In this document: piece by piece, positions 24,525 through 32,422 of the stretch
Position numbering within the stretch: position 1 is the first letter of the stretch
Layout: each line of letters starts with the position of its first letter
Source of the DNA: Pseudomonas sp. CCC3.1
Lineage (GTDB): Bacteria; Pseudomonadota; Gammaproteobacteria; Pseudomonadales; Pseudomonadaceae
DNA: 64,000 nt
Assembly: GCF_034347405.1 (NCBI RefSeq)
Contig: NZ_CP133778.1
Span: 5,740,501-5,804,500, forward strand
Direction: 5' to 3'
Translations under genes and position numbers: made by a program
The notes under the pieces: model-generated
Told to the model about the DNA's origin: nothing
The model's database searches: none
The model's input: only the letters and a program-made list of their open reading frames with translations

Positions 24525-25724
24525 ATGGCTGACAATCGCGGTGTGGTGTACCTGGGCAATGGCCAGGTTGAAGTGCAGAGCATTCCTTTTCCCAAGATGC
24601 AAAACCCTCAAGGCAAGCCGATTCATCACGGAGTGATCCTGCGGGTGGTGTCGACCAATATTTGTGGCTCTGACCAGCATATGGTGCGCGGTCGCACCAC
24701 GGCGCAAACCGGGTTGGTGCTGGGCCATGAGATCACCGGCGAGGTGATCGAAGCCGGGCGTGACGTTGAACATTTGAAAGTCGGCGACCTGGTGTCGGTG
24801 CCGTTTAACGTGGCGTGCGGGCGTTGCCGCAGTTGCAAAGAGCAAAATACCGGCGTGTGTCTGACCGTCAACCCGGCCCGTCCCGGCGGTGCGTATGGCT
24901 ATGTGGACATGGGCGATTGGGTCGGCGGTCAGGCTGAATATGTATTGGTGCCGTATGCCGATTTCAACCTGCTCAAACTGCCAAACCGCGACGCGGCGAT
25001 GGAGAAAATTCGCGACCTGACCTGCCTCTCCGACATTCTGCCCACTGGCTACCATGGCGCCGTGACCGCAGGCGTGGGGCCGGGCAGCACGGTGTACATC
25101 GCAGGCGCTGGCCCGGTGGGCTTGGCCGCGGCCGCTTCGGCGCGTTTACTGGGCGCAGCAGTGGTGATTGTGGGGGACGTGAATCCGATTCGTTTGGCCC
25201 ACGCCAAGGCGCAGGGCTTTGAAATTGCCGACCTGTCCAAAGACACCCCGCTGCACGAACAAATTGCTGACTTGCTGGGCGAGCCTGAAGTCGACTGCGC
25301 GGTCGATGCGGTGGGCTTTGAAGCGCGTGGTCACGGGCATGACGGCGTCAAACACGAAGCGCCGGCCACGGTGCTCAATTCACTGATGGGCGTGGTGCGG
25401 GTCGCGGGCAAAATCGGTATTCCGGGTTTGTACGTCACCGAAGACCCGGGCGCTGTGGATGCTGCGGCAAAAATGGGCAGCCTGAGCATTCGCTTTGGCT
25501 TGGGCTGGGCGAAATCCCATTCCTTCCACACCGGGCAAACCCCCGTCATGAAATACAACCGCCAATTGATGCAAGCGATCATGTGGGACCGCATCAAAAT
25601 TGCCGACATTGTGGGCGTTGAGGTGATTAGCCTGGATGACGCACCACGCGGGTATGGCGAGTTTGATGCGGGTGTGCCGAAGAAGTTTGTGATTGATCCG
25701 CATAAATTGTTTAGTGGCGCCTGA
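24525..25724 (+). CDS. fdhA: Glutathione-independent formaldehyde dehydrogenase
   Basis: A 399-residue zinc-dependent, NAD-linked dehydrogenase of the P. putida type that oxidises formaldehyde to formate without added glutathione. The catalytic zinc ligand is Cys47 in NICGSDQHMVRG, and the structural zinc site is CGRCRSCKEQNTGVC. The nucleotide fold is AGAGPVGLAAAASA. The ATG at 24525 has AAGGGTGA upstream. It disposes of formaldehyde from the betaine, dimethylglycine and sarcosine demethylations. It is last in the block and is followed by a 26-bp perfect palindrome. Confidence 0.94.
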   Translation: MADNRGVVYLGNGQVEVQSIPFPKMQNPQGKPIHHGVILRVVSTNICGSDQHMVRGRTTAQTGLVLGHEITGEVIEAGRDVEHLKVGDLVSVPFNVACGRCRSCKEQNTGVCLTVNPARPGGAYGYVDMGDWVGGQAEYVLVPYADFNLLKLPNRDAAMEKIRDLTCLSDILPTGYHGAVTAGVGPGSTVYIAGAGPVGLAAAASARLLGAAVVIVGDVNPIRLAHAKAQGFEIADLSKDTPLHEQIADLLGEPEVDCAVDAVGFEARGHGHDGVKHEAPATVLNSLMGVVRVAGKIGIPGLYVTEDPGAVDAAAKMGSLSIRFGLGWAKSHSFHTGQTPVMKYNRQLMQAIMWDRIKIADIVGVEVISLDDAPRGYGEFDAGVPKKFVIDPHKLFSGA

Positions 25725-25738
25725 GTTTTATTGAAGCT

Positions 25739-25764
25739 AAGCGCTCCTTGTACAAGGAGCGCTT
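25739..25764. terminator. 26-bp perfect palindrome after fdhA
   Basis: Each half reads AAGCGCTCCTTGT and its complement, with no spacer. It lies between convergent fdhA and the RHS gene. There is no T tract on either side, so it may be a hairpin that stabilises 3' ends, a weak terminator or a protein-binding site. Confidence 0.5.
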
Positions 25765-25839
25765 GATATAAGTTAACGGAATATTCGCTGGACGTGATTA
25801 GCTGTTTGGTTTTCGATGGCTGTCTTTTTGCGAATTTTT

Positions 25840-26889
25840 TTAAAATTCTCTGACTAAATGGACTTTTTCCCCCATGAATTTTAAGTATTTTTTTGCCCAA
25901 AATAAGCTTTCGTGTGAAGGCTTGTAGTGGCCTGATCTATTAGTTAAGGACACCCCCAAACTACCTTGTACATCCTCAGTTCTGAAAAATGAGCCTGCAC
26001 TGAGTATATGGGTTGCGCCCACTTCATTGGCGAGAACGGAGTGAGGGATGTAGCCTGTTCCCTTCGACCAGTTATTCTTTGCTACAAATAGTCCGTTTTC
26101 GCCATCGAAAATAAATTTGTACTCAAGGTCCGTAGATAGCGAGTCCAAATCTCCTGGTTTTGTTATTTTTTTGATACCGAAGTCATGTCCCGTATCTTTA
26201 ACATTTTTAAAGCGATTTATCTCGCGGTCTAATTTTTCAGATTGAAGGTTTTTGAGAACAGCAGGCGCAGCCCTTCTTGGTTTGTTTATGACGTTATTTG
26301 TATGAGTGGGACGTGGGGCTGATTTTGTACGTGAACTTTTGAAGCGTGATAGAAATTTCGAAATATTACGAAAAATTGCGATATGGCCGCTTGGGTCTGT
26401 TTCATTAATTGGGTTTGTACTATACGCATACGCATTAATCCCCCCCTCGCCAAACGGGCTCCAACTGTCCGGACTATTAAAGCGCATCAATACCGGATTA
26501 AACGCCCGATACCCCTGGCCCAATAAATAATGCCCGGTCACGGGTTCTGGTCGTTCGCCATTAAAGCCTGCGCCGTTGATTGCATCGTCAGCAGGATGAT
26601 GACCAAACGCAGAATATGCCTGTGCTTGCTGGCGGCCATCTGGGCTAACGCCATTGAGCACCGATGTTTGCTGGTCGGTAGCCAATAAGGTGGTGCCGGG
26701 TGCAGTACCGTGTTGTTGAACCGCCAGCGGTTGTGAATCGAACTCAAAAAACCGGCTTTTACGCTCGCCTTCAATTTCGGTGGCAATGCGGCTCTGGTTG
26801 TAAAAGCGTTGAGTGGTGTTGGCGCTTGCGAGGCGGTCCAAGGGGTCGTATTGGTAGGTGCTGGCTAATAGTTTGCCTGTTTTGCTCAT
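25840..26889 (-). CDS. RHS-core polymorphic toxin-like protein, short form
   Basis: A 349-residue protein. Residues 1-130 are a truncated RHS core (YQYDPLDRLASANTTQRFYN, later GFNGERPEPVTGHYLLGQGY and FNSPDSWSPFGEGGINAYAY), ending in the DPSGH boundary that precedes variable toxin tips. Residues about 140-349 are a lysine-rich tip encoded by AT-rich DNA, with a WSKGTGYIPH stretch and a RSGHYKPSHESL motif. I do not recognise its enzyme activity. There is no secretion signal, VgrG, PAAR or Tc partner nearby. The ATG at 26889 has GGGAG upstream. The next space on its 3' side (115 bp) holds no immunity gene. Confidence 0.75.
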   Translation of the reverse strand: MSKTGKLLASTYQYDPLDRLASANTTQRFYNQSRIATEIEGERKSRFFEFDSQPLAVQQHGTAPGTTLLATDQQTSVLNGVSPDGRQQAQAYSAFGHHPADDAINGAGFNGERPEPVTGHYLLGQGYRAFNPVLMRFNSPDSWSPFGEGGINAYAYSTNPINETDPSGHIAIFRNISKFLSRFKSSRTKSAPRPTHTNNVINKPRRAAPAVLKNLQSEKLDREINRFKNVKDTGHDFGIKKITKPGDLDSLSTDLEYKFIFDGENGLFVAKNNWSKGTGYIPHSVLANEVGATHILSAGSFFRTEDVQGSLGVSLTNRSGHYKPSHESLFWAKKYLKFMGEKVHLVREF

Positions 26890-27064
26890 GCTGAACTCCC
26901 GGAATATAGTTCGGACGAACACACAGCATCCACCCGGCCTCATGGGCTGTATAGCTAGCAGATCTGATAGGTAGAGACGTGCGCCTGTAGTCGCTGCGCT
27001 TTTCAGCTTCTACAGAGATTGTGGCTGCAAGCGCTGGGAGATGTGTTTGAGGTCGACGCCCGAT

Positions 27065-27103
27065 TGCCTCGCGGTCTTTTGATTTTCAAAAGACCGCGAG
27101 GCA
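27065..27103. terminator. REP-derived hairpin at the anti-sigma 3' end
   Basis: TGCCTCGCGGTCTTTTGA against its complement around a short centre. The inner arm of the REP family is kept (with GGTC for GATC), but the outer GTAGGAGCGAGC part is lost. It lies seven bases beyond the anti-sigma stop codon. Confidence 0.7.
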
Positions 27104-27109
27104 CTTCGA

Positions 27110-27784
27110 TTACAACGCGGCCAACGGCCCCTGATACAACACCGGCCCAGTCGGTTGTCCGGTCGGTGAGCCGCCTTCGGGCTCCAGGCTCACGGCCAAC
27201 ACCACGTTGCTTGCCAGCAGTTGCTGCTGGCTGGCGTTCAGGTCGATCTTGCCCGCGCCTGCCGCTGGCAGCAGACCCAGCGACACGGGGTTACCGCCTA
27301 CCGGGATCGCCCACAATTGCAGGCTGCGCCCACTGTCCACGGCCGCCAGTTGCAGCGGCTTCACGTTCAGGTAGTCGGCATGCGCTTCAATGCGCAGGGT
27401 CGGTTGAGCGGTACCGCTGAGCAAGGTGGCTTTGTAGGTGATGCTGTCGCGGGTCGTGAGCAGGCCCACGGCTACGGCGATCACCACGGTGCAGGCGGCT
27501 GCTGTGACGCGCAGCCAGTTCCAGAATGGCGGCTTGGCCGGCACGTGGAGTTTTTGCGGCTCAATGCGCGCCACGATGCCTCGCCACACATGCTCGGGAA
27601 CGGGGTCTTGGCCAAGCGTATCGGTCAGCCGCACGAGGGTGGTTTGCCAGGCGGCGAGTTCCTCACGCAAACCCGCATCATTGAGTAGCAGTTGTTCAAA
27701 ACGCTTGCGTGCGCCAGACGGCATTAAACCGATGGCGTAATCGCCAGCCAATGCCCGGCGCAGGCTAGGGGTTTGGTAATTCAT
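27110..27784 (-). CDS. Anti-sigma factor, RskA/DUF2337 type
   Basis: A 224-residue inner-membrane protein. Residues 1-85 form the zinc-free anti-sigma domain (YQTPSLRRALAGDYAIGLMP, then RFEQLLLNDAGLREELAAW). One membrane helix lies at about 98-116 (AAACTVVIAVAVGLL). The rest is a periplasmic RskA-type C-terminal domain (SLQLWAIPVGGNPVSLG). It starts in an ATGA overlap with the upstream ECF sigma gene, so it should hold that sigma factor inactive until a signal, probably regulated proteolysis, releases it. The signal cannot be read from sequence. Confidence 0.85.
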   Translation of the reverse strand: MNYQTPSLRRALAGDYAIGLMPSGARKRFEQLLLNDAGLREELAAWQTTLVRLTDTLGQDPVPEHVWRGIVARIEPQKLHVPAKPPFWNWLRVTAAACTVVIAVAVGLLTTRDSITYKATLLSGTAQPTLRIEAHADYLNVKPLQLAAVDSGRSLQLWAIPVGGNPVSLGLLPAAGAGKIDLNASQQQLLASNVVLAVSLEPEGGSPTGQPTGPVLYQGPLAAL

Positions 27785-28413
27785 GATTCAAGGCACCTGC
27801 GCAGACGTTCCATGCCCCGGCGTATCCAGGACTTTACCGAGCCGATCGGAGCGGCCAATTGCTCGGCCAATTCGCTGGCGCTGTGGCCATGGAAATAAGC
27901 CGTGGTAATGGTTTGGCGCTGCTGGCCCTCCAGTTGCTCAAGGCACTGGTTGAGCGCTTTGGCCTGGCGGGCAGTGTCCAGTTGTTCGTCAGCGCCAGGG
28001 CTCTCATCGGCCAGGGCGTCTTGCTGTACATCGCTTAGCGGCAGCTCGCGCTGCTTGCGCAGTTGGTCGATGGCTTGATGACGGGTGATGGTGATCATCC
28101 AGGTCAACGGTGCGGACAAGCGGGGCTCGTAGCGCGCGGCGTTGTGCCAGATACGCACGAAACTTTCTTGTACGACTTCTTCGGCCAGATCCCGGCGACC
28201 CATGCAATGCAAGGCCACGCTTTGCAGACGGGGAGCGACGCTACGATACAACGTTTCAAAAGCTCGGCGGTTACCCAAGGAGCACTGGGCCAACAGCTTT
28301 TTGAGGTACTCAGCGTCGGAGATTAAAATACCCGTTCTCCCATATATCAAAGGGATGGCACAGTGCCATTCGCCTAAGGAGATTAGTTCAAAATCCGCGT
28401 TTTTTCCATTCAT
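27781..28413 (-). CDS. ECF-family RNA polymerase sigma factor
   Basis: An ECF sigma factor. Region 2 is seen in RRAFETLYRSVAPRLQSVAL and EVVQESFVRIW, region 4 in TTAYFHGHSASELAEQL and IGSVKSWIRRGMERLR. It is of the group partnered with RskA-type anti-sigma factors (SigK-like). The start is uncertain. The first in-frame ATG (28413) adds about 30 residues without family similarity and lacks a ribosome site. Conserved sequence begins near ISDAEYLKKLL, just after GGGAGAACGGGT, where only a rare ATT start would be available. Confidence 0.85.
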   Translation of the reverse strand: MNGKNADFELISLGEWHCAIPLIYGRTGILISDAEYLKKLLAQCSLGNRRAFETLYRSVAPRLQSVALHCMGRRDLAEEVVQESFVRIWHNAARYEPRLSAPLTWMITITRHQAIDQLRKQRELPLSDVQQDALADESPGADEQLDTARQAKALNQCLEQLEGQQRQTITTAYFHGHSASELAEQLAAPIGSVKSWIRRGMERLRRCLES

Positions 28414-28600
28414 GACGAGGTTAATCCACTCATTTCCATGGCTTTTTTTCTGACCGCCTAGTTAGTTTTTAGCGGGTCAAGCGCACGGTCCTTCAGGTCT
28501 GTCTGTGTTTGATATACGCGGGGGTGTGTAAAGCGGATGCAGCGCAGATCAACTTTTTTCCATTAAGCTGGCGCACTGTTTGATCCGCCGCAGGCTGTTG

Positions 28601-28628
28601 GGAACATCTGCCGAGGGGTTGGGTCTTA
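28601..28628 (+). promoter_or_regulatory. ECF-type promoter for the DUF2780 gene
   Basis: GGAAC at 28601-28605 and GTCTTA at 28623-28628 are separated by 17 bases, the classic -35/-10 arrangement for ECF sigma factors of the RpoE/SigX kind. They lie 56 bp before the DUF2780 ATG. Which sigma factor uses it is not shown; the neighbouring one is a candidate. Confidence 0.5.
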
Positions 28629-28683
28629 TTGACAGTTTGGCTGCTCCGTTGCGGGCGGTTTTTTGGTTTAAGAGGTTGATGCG

Positions 28684-29256
28684 ATGAAAACGTTGAATGC
28701 GGTAGCACTGGCAGCATTGATGAGCGTGGCAGCGAGCCCGGTTTTTGCAGGTTTTGACTTGGGCGCGGCAACGCAAATACTCAATCAGGTACAAGGCGGC
28801 AACAGCGCCAGCTCTGACAAGACGATGCAGGCAGTCGATTTGCTGACCAAAGCCAAGGCATTGGGGGTTACGCCGGAGCAAGCCGCAGGGGGGGCGGGTG
28901 CAATGTTGAGCCTGGCTAAAAACCAACTGACCTCTACCGATTACAGTGCCCTGACTCAGCAAGTGCCGGGTATCAACAAGGTGACGGGTGCGGGTGCATT
29001 GACTCAACTGAGCCAATTAAGCGCCAAGAACCCGCAGATTCAGGCCCTTGTGGGTCAGATCAACCCAGTCAGCTCAGACGCCAAGGTGGCGGTGAGCAAT
29101 GTGACCAACGCCTCGCAACTGGACTCTGCGTTCGAAGCCTTGGGCATGAACAGCAGCATGGTTCAGCAGTTTGCCCCTCTCATTACTCAGTACTTGGGCC
29201 AACAGGGCGTTGCCAGCCCGCTGTTGACCACCCTGGGCAGCCTCTGGGGCATTTAA
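28684..29256 (+). CDS. Exported DUF2780 protein
   Basis: A 190-residue protein with signal peptide MKTLNAVALAALMSVAASPVFA. The mature part is rich in Gln, Ala, Ser and Leu and matches the DUF2780 (VcgC/VcgE-like) pattern: TKAKALGVTPEQAAGGAGAM, then a C-terminal ALGMNSSMVQQFAPLITQYL. Family members are periplasmic or secreted with no known reaction. AAGAGGTTG precedes the ATG. It is divergent from the ECF sigma gene and convergent with the acyltransferase, with only three bases between the stop codons. Confidence 0.75.
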   Translation: MKTLNAVALAALMSVAASPVFAGFDLGAATQILNQVQGGNSASSDKTMQAVDLLTKAKALGVTPEQAAGGAGAMLSLAKNQLTSTDYSALTQQVPGINKVTGAGALTQLSQLSAKNPQIQALVGQINPVSSDAKVAVSNVTNASQLDSAFEALGMNSSMVQQFAPLITQYLGQQGVASPLLTTLGSLWGI

Positions 29257-29259
29257 GCG

Positions 29260-30147
29260 TTAGCCGCGCTCAGCGCGCAATGTGCTGATGCGCTGGTCTT
29301 TCTTGATCCAGAGCTGGTTGATCCAGCTCTGGACCTGCTCGCGAAACACCGGGTCGTTTGCGTAATCGCCCTGCCACAACGCCGGGTCCAGCTCGCGGGT
29401 CTGAATATCGACAATCACCTTGGGCACTTGCCCGCTGATCAACGCCCAAAAGCCCGGAATGCTGGCCTGTGGATACACCACGGTCACGTCGAGCACCGCG
29501 TCCAGCTGTTCACCCATCGCCGCCAGCACAAACGCCACGCCACCCGCCTTGGGTTTGAGCAGGTAGGTGTAGGGCGATTGTTGTTGCGCACGTTTGGCCG
29601 GGGTAAAGCGCGTGCCTTCCAGGTAGTTGACCACAGTGACCGGCTGGCGCTTGAACAGCTCGCAGGCGGCTTGGGTGATTTTGAGGTCCTGGCCCTTGAG
29701 TTCGGGGTGTTTGGCCAAAAATGCCTTGGAGTAGCGTTTCATGAACGGGTAGTCGAGTGCCCACCAGGCCAGGCCCAGAAAGGGCACCCAGATCAGTTCT
29801 TTCTTGAGGAAGAACTTGAAGAACGGCGTGCGCCGGTTCAGGCCTTGCATGAGCGCGGGAATATCGACCCACGATTGATGATTGCTGATCACCAGATACG
29901 AGGTGTGGCGGCTGAGGTTTTCGGCGCCGCGTATGTCCCATTGAGTGGGCAGGCAGAGGGCGAAGATGCGTTTGTCGATGTCGGACCAGGTCTCGGCGAT
30001 CCACATCACGGCCTGCGAGTTGTAATCGCGCAGGCGCCCTGGCGAGACCAGTTTGAGCAGCGCAAACAGCATCAGCGGGCCGAACAGAATGAGGGTGTTG
30101 CACAGCAACAGCAGGGTGACCAAACAGCCGGTGAGCAGGCGGCGCAT
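29260..30147 (-). CDS. PlsC-type acyltransferase, YihG-like
   Basis: A 295-residue inner-membrane protein with an N-terminal hydrophobic segment (LLTGCLVTLLLLCNTLILFGP). The acyltransferase motif H-x4-D is NHQSWVD, and later blocks include FFLKKELIWVPFLG and YLEGTRFTPAKR, as in 1-acyl-glycerol-3-phosphate acyltransferases of the YihG group. It should move fatty acyl groups onto lysophospholipid. The ATG at 30147 has AAGAG upstream. A longer frame up to 30342 translates the REP element and is rejected. Confidence 0.82.
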   Translation of the reverse strand: MRRLLTGCLVTLLLLCNTLILFGPLMLFALLKLVSPGRLRDYNSQAVMWIAETWSDIDKRIFALCLPTQWDIRGAENLSRHTSYLVISNHQSWVDIPALMQGLNRRTPFFKFFLKKELIWVPFLGLAWWALDYPFMKRYSKAFLAKHPELKGQDLKITQAACELFKRQPVTVVNYLEGTRFTPAKRAQQQSPYTYLLKPKAGGVAFVLAAMGEQLDAVLDVTVVYPQASIPGFWALISGQVPKVIVDIQTRELDPALWQGDYANDPVFREQVQSWINQLWIKKDQRISTLRAERG

Positions 30148-30259
30148 AAGCAACTCTTGAACGTTTAAGGACTGGCCATGATAAGCAGCGTGTTGCAGAA
30201 CGCCAAATCGAAGTGCTAACAAATGTTTCACTCGCAATGCGATAACCTGACGCAAATCC

Positions 30260-30327
30260 TGTAGGAGCGAGCTTGCCTCGCGATCTTTTAAAAGATCAAA
30301 AAATCGCGAGGCAAGCTCGCTCCTACA
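30260..30327. repeat. REP palindrome between divergent genes
   Basis: Copy with one changed base in the inner right arm (AAAAAATCGCGAGG). It is unusual in lying upstream of two divergent genes rather than 3' of one, in the leader of the retropepsin-like gene. Confidence 0.9.
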
Positions 30328-30368
30328 GGGGGGTGTGACCACTGGATTCTTTTAAGGAAATGACCGCC

Positions 30369-30869
30369 ATGAAGTCTGTTTTAGCCTTGCTGTCTGTATT
30401 GGCGCTGCCGGTGATGGCCGCCGAACCGACCCTGTACGGGCGTTATGAGTACATCAAACTGCCGGAAATCGGCGAAACGCTCAAAGCCAAAATGGACACC
30501 GGTGCCTTGACCGCTTCGCTGTCGGCCAAAAATATTCAGACCTTTACCCGTGATGGTGAAGAGTGGGTACGTTTCCAGCTCGCCACCCCGGATGCCAGCA
30601 GCAAGGTGTATGAACACAAAGTGTCGCGCATCAGCAAAATCAAAAACCGCGCCGATGAAGACGAAGACAAAGACGGCACCGAAGTGGCCAAGCGCCCGGT
30701 GGTCGATTTGGAGATGTGCCTGGGTGACGTCAAACGCACCGTGGAGGTCAACCTCACCGACCGCAGCAGCTTTAACTACCCGCTGTTGATCGGCGCCAAA
30801 GCGCTGCGTGAGTTCGGTGCGGCGGTGAACCCGGCACGTCGCTATACGGCGGACAAGCCGGGCTGCTGA
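30369..30869 (+). CDS. Retropepsin-like aspartic peptidase family protein (ATP-dependent zinc protease type)
   Basis: A 166-residue exported protein with signal peptide MKSVLALLSVLALPVMAA. The aspartic-peptidase motif is KMDTGALTAS (Asp43), and the second family block is PLLIGAKALREFGAAVNP. It belongs to the family often named ATP-dependent zinc protease (Pfam RimK-associated/retropepsin-like). The ATG at 30369 is taken because AAGGA lies 9-11 bases upstream, whereas the ATG at 30360 is too close. The acidic linker EDEDKDG is typical. Its substrate is unknown. Confidence 0.8.
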   Translation: MKSVLALLSVLALPVMAAEPTLYGRYEYIKLPEIGETLKAKMDTGALTASLSAKNIQTFTRDGEEWVRFQLATPDASSKVYEHKVSRISKIKNRADEDEDKDGTEVAKRPVVDLEMCLGDVKRTVEVNLTDRSSFNYPLLIGAKALREFGAAVNPARRYTADKPGC

Positions 30870-30873
30870 GGTC

Positions 30874-30944
30874 GGGTACCCATTGCCCAATAAGTAATGC
30901 CCGGTAAGCGGGTCTTGTCGTTCGCCATTAAAGCCATGGACCTG
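30874..30944 (-). pseudogene. Scar of an RHS core sequence
   Basis: Read on the minus strand, this encodes GFNGERQDPLTGHYLLGNGY, clearly the same RHS block as in the toxin-like gene (GFNGERPEPVTGHYLLGQGY at about 26.55 kb). About 70 bp align with few differences, and similarity stops on both sides. It has no start and no continuing frame. See findings. Confidence 0.75.
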
Positions 30945-31031
30945 ATGTGGACCGGCTGCGAGAGATGAGGCCCCATATCAAAATGGGCGGGAATTGAAGT
31001 GCGGCAGCTCCCACGCGGGGGTGGGTTCGAA

Positions 31032-31208
31032 TCAGCGTTTAAGCAGCCCGCGCACGCTGATCCATGCCGGGATGCCCAGGCCGATCCAGCTCAGCACGTC
31101 CCAGGCGCTGTCGCCCAGAAGCGCGCCGAACAAGCCCGCACCTGTGACGAGGGCAATCGCCAGCGGCACGCTGAACACTTTCCAGAAACTCGACTGACGC
31201 GGTTTCAT
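31032..31208 (-). CDS. Small membrane protein of the siderophore operon, 58 residues
   Basis: A 58-residue protein with two predicted membrane helices (VFSVPLAIALVTGAGLFGALL and VLSWIGLGIPAWISV) and basic ends. It starts in an ATGA overlap with the stop of the PepSY gene, so it is surely translated with it. Small proteins like this follow PepSY proteins in other Pseudomonas iron loci. No function is assigned. Confidence 0.7.
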   Translation of the reverse strand: MKPRQSSFWKVFSVPLAIALVTGAGLFGALLGDSAWDVLSWIGLGIPAWISVRGLLKR

Positions 31209-32317
31209 TTCGCGCTCTCCTTGGCGGCCTTGCGCCGCACCCACCACAGGTACAGGCCGCTGCCGAGCACGATGATCGTCAGCAGGTCGAGGGCTGCCCA
31301 GAGTATTTTCATGGGCATGCCGCCGTAGTCACCAAAGTGCAGCGGCTGCGACATGCCCATGGCGTCCATGTACCAAGGGCGTGAGCCCACGGCGGTGACG
31401 TGCAGGGTGCTGGCGTCGATCAGGACCGGTGTCAGCAGGTGCGAGGTGAGGTGGGTGCTGCCTTTCATGAACACGGCGTAGTGGTGTTCGCTGGAGAAGC
31501 GCGTGCCGGGGAAGGCGATAAAGTCCGGGCGCATGCCGGGTGCCGCGGTGGCGGCGATGTCCAGCAGGTGGCTGGCGGGGGCGAGTTGGGTCAGGGGCGG
31601 CGCATTGCGGTAGGGTTCGACCATGGCGCTGAGGGTGTCGTTGCGCCAGGCGTCGATGATCAGGTCGGCGCAGGCGCTGATAACCCCGGTGACGCCGACC
31701 ACCAACGCCCAGGTGAGTGTGACCACGCCGATCAGGTTGTGCAGGTCGAGCCAGCGCAGGCGTGTGGATTTGTCGGTGCGCACGGTGGCGAATTCATGGC
31801 GTCGCATGAAGGGCAGGTACAGCACGGTGCCGGAGATGATCGCCAGCACAAACAAGGTGCCCATAACGGCCAGCAGCAGTTTGCCGGGCAGCCCGGCGAA
31901 CATGTCCACGTGCAGGCGCAACATGACCATCATGATGCCGCCGTTGGCGGAGGGCACTTCTATGGCCTCGCCGCTGCGGGCGTCGAGCATAAAGGTGTGG
32001 GATGAGTTGGGTTCGGTGCCTGCGGTGGCGGCCATGATGGCGTAGACGGCGTTGGGCTCGTCTTCTTCCCAGCCGAAATATTGCATGACCTCGCCCGGCC
32101 GGTGAGCCTCGGCGGCGTGCACCAGTTGCTGCAAGTCGAGTTGCGGCGTGCCTTGGGGCAGTACTTTGACCTGTGGTGCATCACCCAGCAGGTGGTCGAT
32201 TTCATGGTGAAAAATCAACGGCAAACCGGTGAGCGCCAGCATCAACAGGAAGGCGGTGCAAATCAGGCTGGTCCAGGTGTGGATAAAGGACCAGCGGCGA
32301 ATGGTTTTGCTTTTCAT
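31205..32317 (-). CDS. PepSY-domain membrane protein of iron uptake (FoxB/PiuB-like)
   Basis: A 370-residue inner-membrane protein with four likely membrane helices: the N-terminus (SLICTAFLLMLALTGLPL), about 145-165, about 190-215 and near the C-terminus. A PepSY_TM signature includes HTWTSLICTAF, FHHEIDHLLG and LHNLIGVVTLTWALVVG. Relatives such as FoxB and PiuB sit beside TonB receptors and are thought to reduce or release iron from siderophores at the inner membrane. A REP element lies between it and the receptor gene. Confidence 0.85.
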   Translation of the reverse strand: MKSKTIRRWSFIHTWTSLICTAFLLMLALTGLPLIFHHEIDHLLGDAPQVKVLPQGTPQLDLQQLVHAAEAHRPGEVMQYFGWEEDEPNAVYAIMAATAGTEPNSSHTFMLDARSGEAIEVPSANGGIMMVMLRLHVDMFAGLPGKLLLAVMGTLFVLAIISGTVLYLPFMRRHEFATVRTDKSTRLRWLDLHNLIGVVTLTWALVVGVTGVISACADLIIDAWRNDTLSAMVEPYRNAPPLTQLAPASHLLDIAATAAPGMRPDFIAFPGTRFSSEHHYAVFMKGSTHLTSHLLTPVLIDASTLHVTAVGSRPWYMDAMGMSQPLHFGDYGGMPMKILWAALDLLTIIVLGSGLYLWWVRRKAAKESAK

Positions 32318-32342
32318 GAGGGTCCTAAATGCAAAAGCACCC

Positions 32343-32409
32343 TGTAGGAGCGAGCTTGCCTCGCGAGCTTTTAAAGATCAAAAGATCGCGAGGCAAGCTC
32401 GCTCCTACA
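32343..32409. repeat. REP palindrome between receptor and PepSY gene
   Basis: Full-length copy with left inner arm GCGAGCTTTTAAAGATC. It separates the TonB receptor gene from the downstream PepSY gene. Confidence 0.9.
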
Positions 32410-32422
32410 GGGGGGAGGGGTT

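Noticed and set aside
30999..31022. GGTTCGAATC, resembling a tRNA T-loop
   Set aside because: The flanking bases do not form a T-stem, and no anticodon or acceptor arms are present upstream.
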